NCBI GenBank assembly: GCA_905182935.1
Contig: CAJJDL010000313.1
Span: 1 to 6,929 of the forward strand
Source: an uncultured Nitrospinaceae bacterium
Lineage (GTDB): Bacteria > Nitrospinota > Nitrospinia > Nitrospinales > VA-1
Length of the DNA: 6,929 nucleotides
Direction: 5' to 3'
The position numbers and the translations under genes are program-made. Shown piece after piece: positions 6,775 to 6,929 of this stretch (position 1 is the stretch's first letter; each line of letters opens with the position of its first letter). The notes below the pieces were generated by a model. The model did not search any database. It was not told where the DNA came from and was given only the letters and a program-made list of their open reading frames with translations.

Positions 6775-6929
6775 GGATTATCTCCAATAGGAGTTGCAAG
6801 CCCACTAAATTCTTCTCCCCATGCATCAAAACTTGTTTTTTCAATTTGAGACAATAAGTTATTAGCTATTTCTTTGGAAACAGGTATTAAAAGTACCCCC
6901 TTATAATAGTCAGTATCATACTCAATACC
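6771..6929 (-). CDS. Unrecognised protein, C-terminal 52 residues (cut by window edge)
   Basis: An open frame runs from the window edge to a TGA at 6773-6771, giving 52 residues that begin GIEYDTDYYKGVLLIPVSKE and end GLATPIGDNP. It has the mix of a soluble globular protein: a hydrophobic strand (GVLLIPV), a likely amphipathic helix (KEIANNLLSQIEKT) and an acidic, Trp- and Gly-containing tail. I do not recognise the family. The frame is supported by context: its stop overlaps the PBP start as TTGA, the junction expected for translational coupling, and the PBP ribosome binding site lies inside it. It is therefore probably a real co-transcribed gene lying upstream of the PBP. Confidence 0.65.
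   Translation of the reverse strand, partial: GIEYDTDYYKGVLLIPVSKEIANNLLSQIEKTSFDAWGEEFSGLATPIGDNP
6782..6787 (-). promoter_or_regulatory. Ribosome binding site deciding the TTG start of the PBP gene
   Basis: The minus strand reads TTGGAG, with GGAG seven bases before TTG at 6774-6772. It lies within the last codons of the upstream gene. It supports the non-ATG start, which otherwise would be missed because the next in-frame ATG falls inside the glycosyltransferase domain. Confidence 0.7.

Overview
This is a compact, AT-rich bacterial window in which every convincing gene lies on the minus strand. Read in transcription order, from high to low coordinates, it holds: the C-terminal end of an unrecognised protein; a class A penicillin-binding protein of the PBP1A type; a three-helix membrane protein ending in a SPOR domain; glucose-6-phosphate isomerase (pgi); a transaldolase-family protein (tal); and the N-terminal third of argininosuccinate synthase (argG), which is cut by the window edge. 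A bifunctional murein synthase next to a SPOR protein suggests a Gram-negative-type, walled bacterium. The low GC, short spacers and overlapping genes suggest a streamlined genome. I cannot place the taxon from sequence alone.

The envelope block (about 3237-6929) is tightly packed. The unknown gene's TGA overlaps the PBP start in a TTGA junction, and the SPOR gene either overlaps the PBP end by 32 nt or starts about 22 nt after it. PBP1A would polymerise and cross-link peptidoglycan. The SPOR protein is predicted to place a roughly 300-residue helical domain in the cytoplasm and its SPOR domain in the periplasm, where such domains bind denuded glycan strands. The two could work together during wall growth or division.

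The sugar-phosphate block (542-3093) is a pgi-tal pair translationally coupled through a TAATG junction. Transaldolase makes or consumes fructose 6-phosphate and Pgi interconverts that with glucose 6-phosphate, so the pair links glycolysis or gluconeogenesis to the pentose phosphate pathway. The transaldolase is unusually long and its motifs are diverged. pgi carries a run of 15 A residues (coding strand) exactly over the codons for its catalytic lysine region.

argG, for arginine biosynthesis, follows after a 195-bp gap that holds a plausible -10 element and is probably transcribed separately. The only non-coding stretches are 347-541 and 3094-3236. I see no tRNA, rRNA, CRISPR array, insertion sequence or phage gene. 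Most of the window is ordinary housekeeping; the parts most worth a second look are the SPOR-protein architecture, the A15 tract in pgi and the atypical transaldolase.
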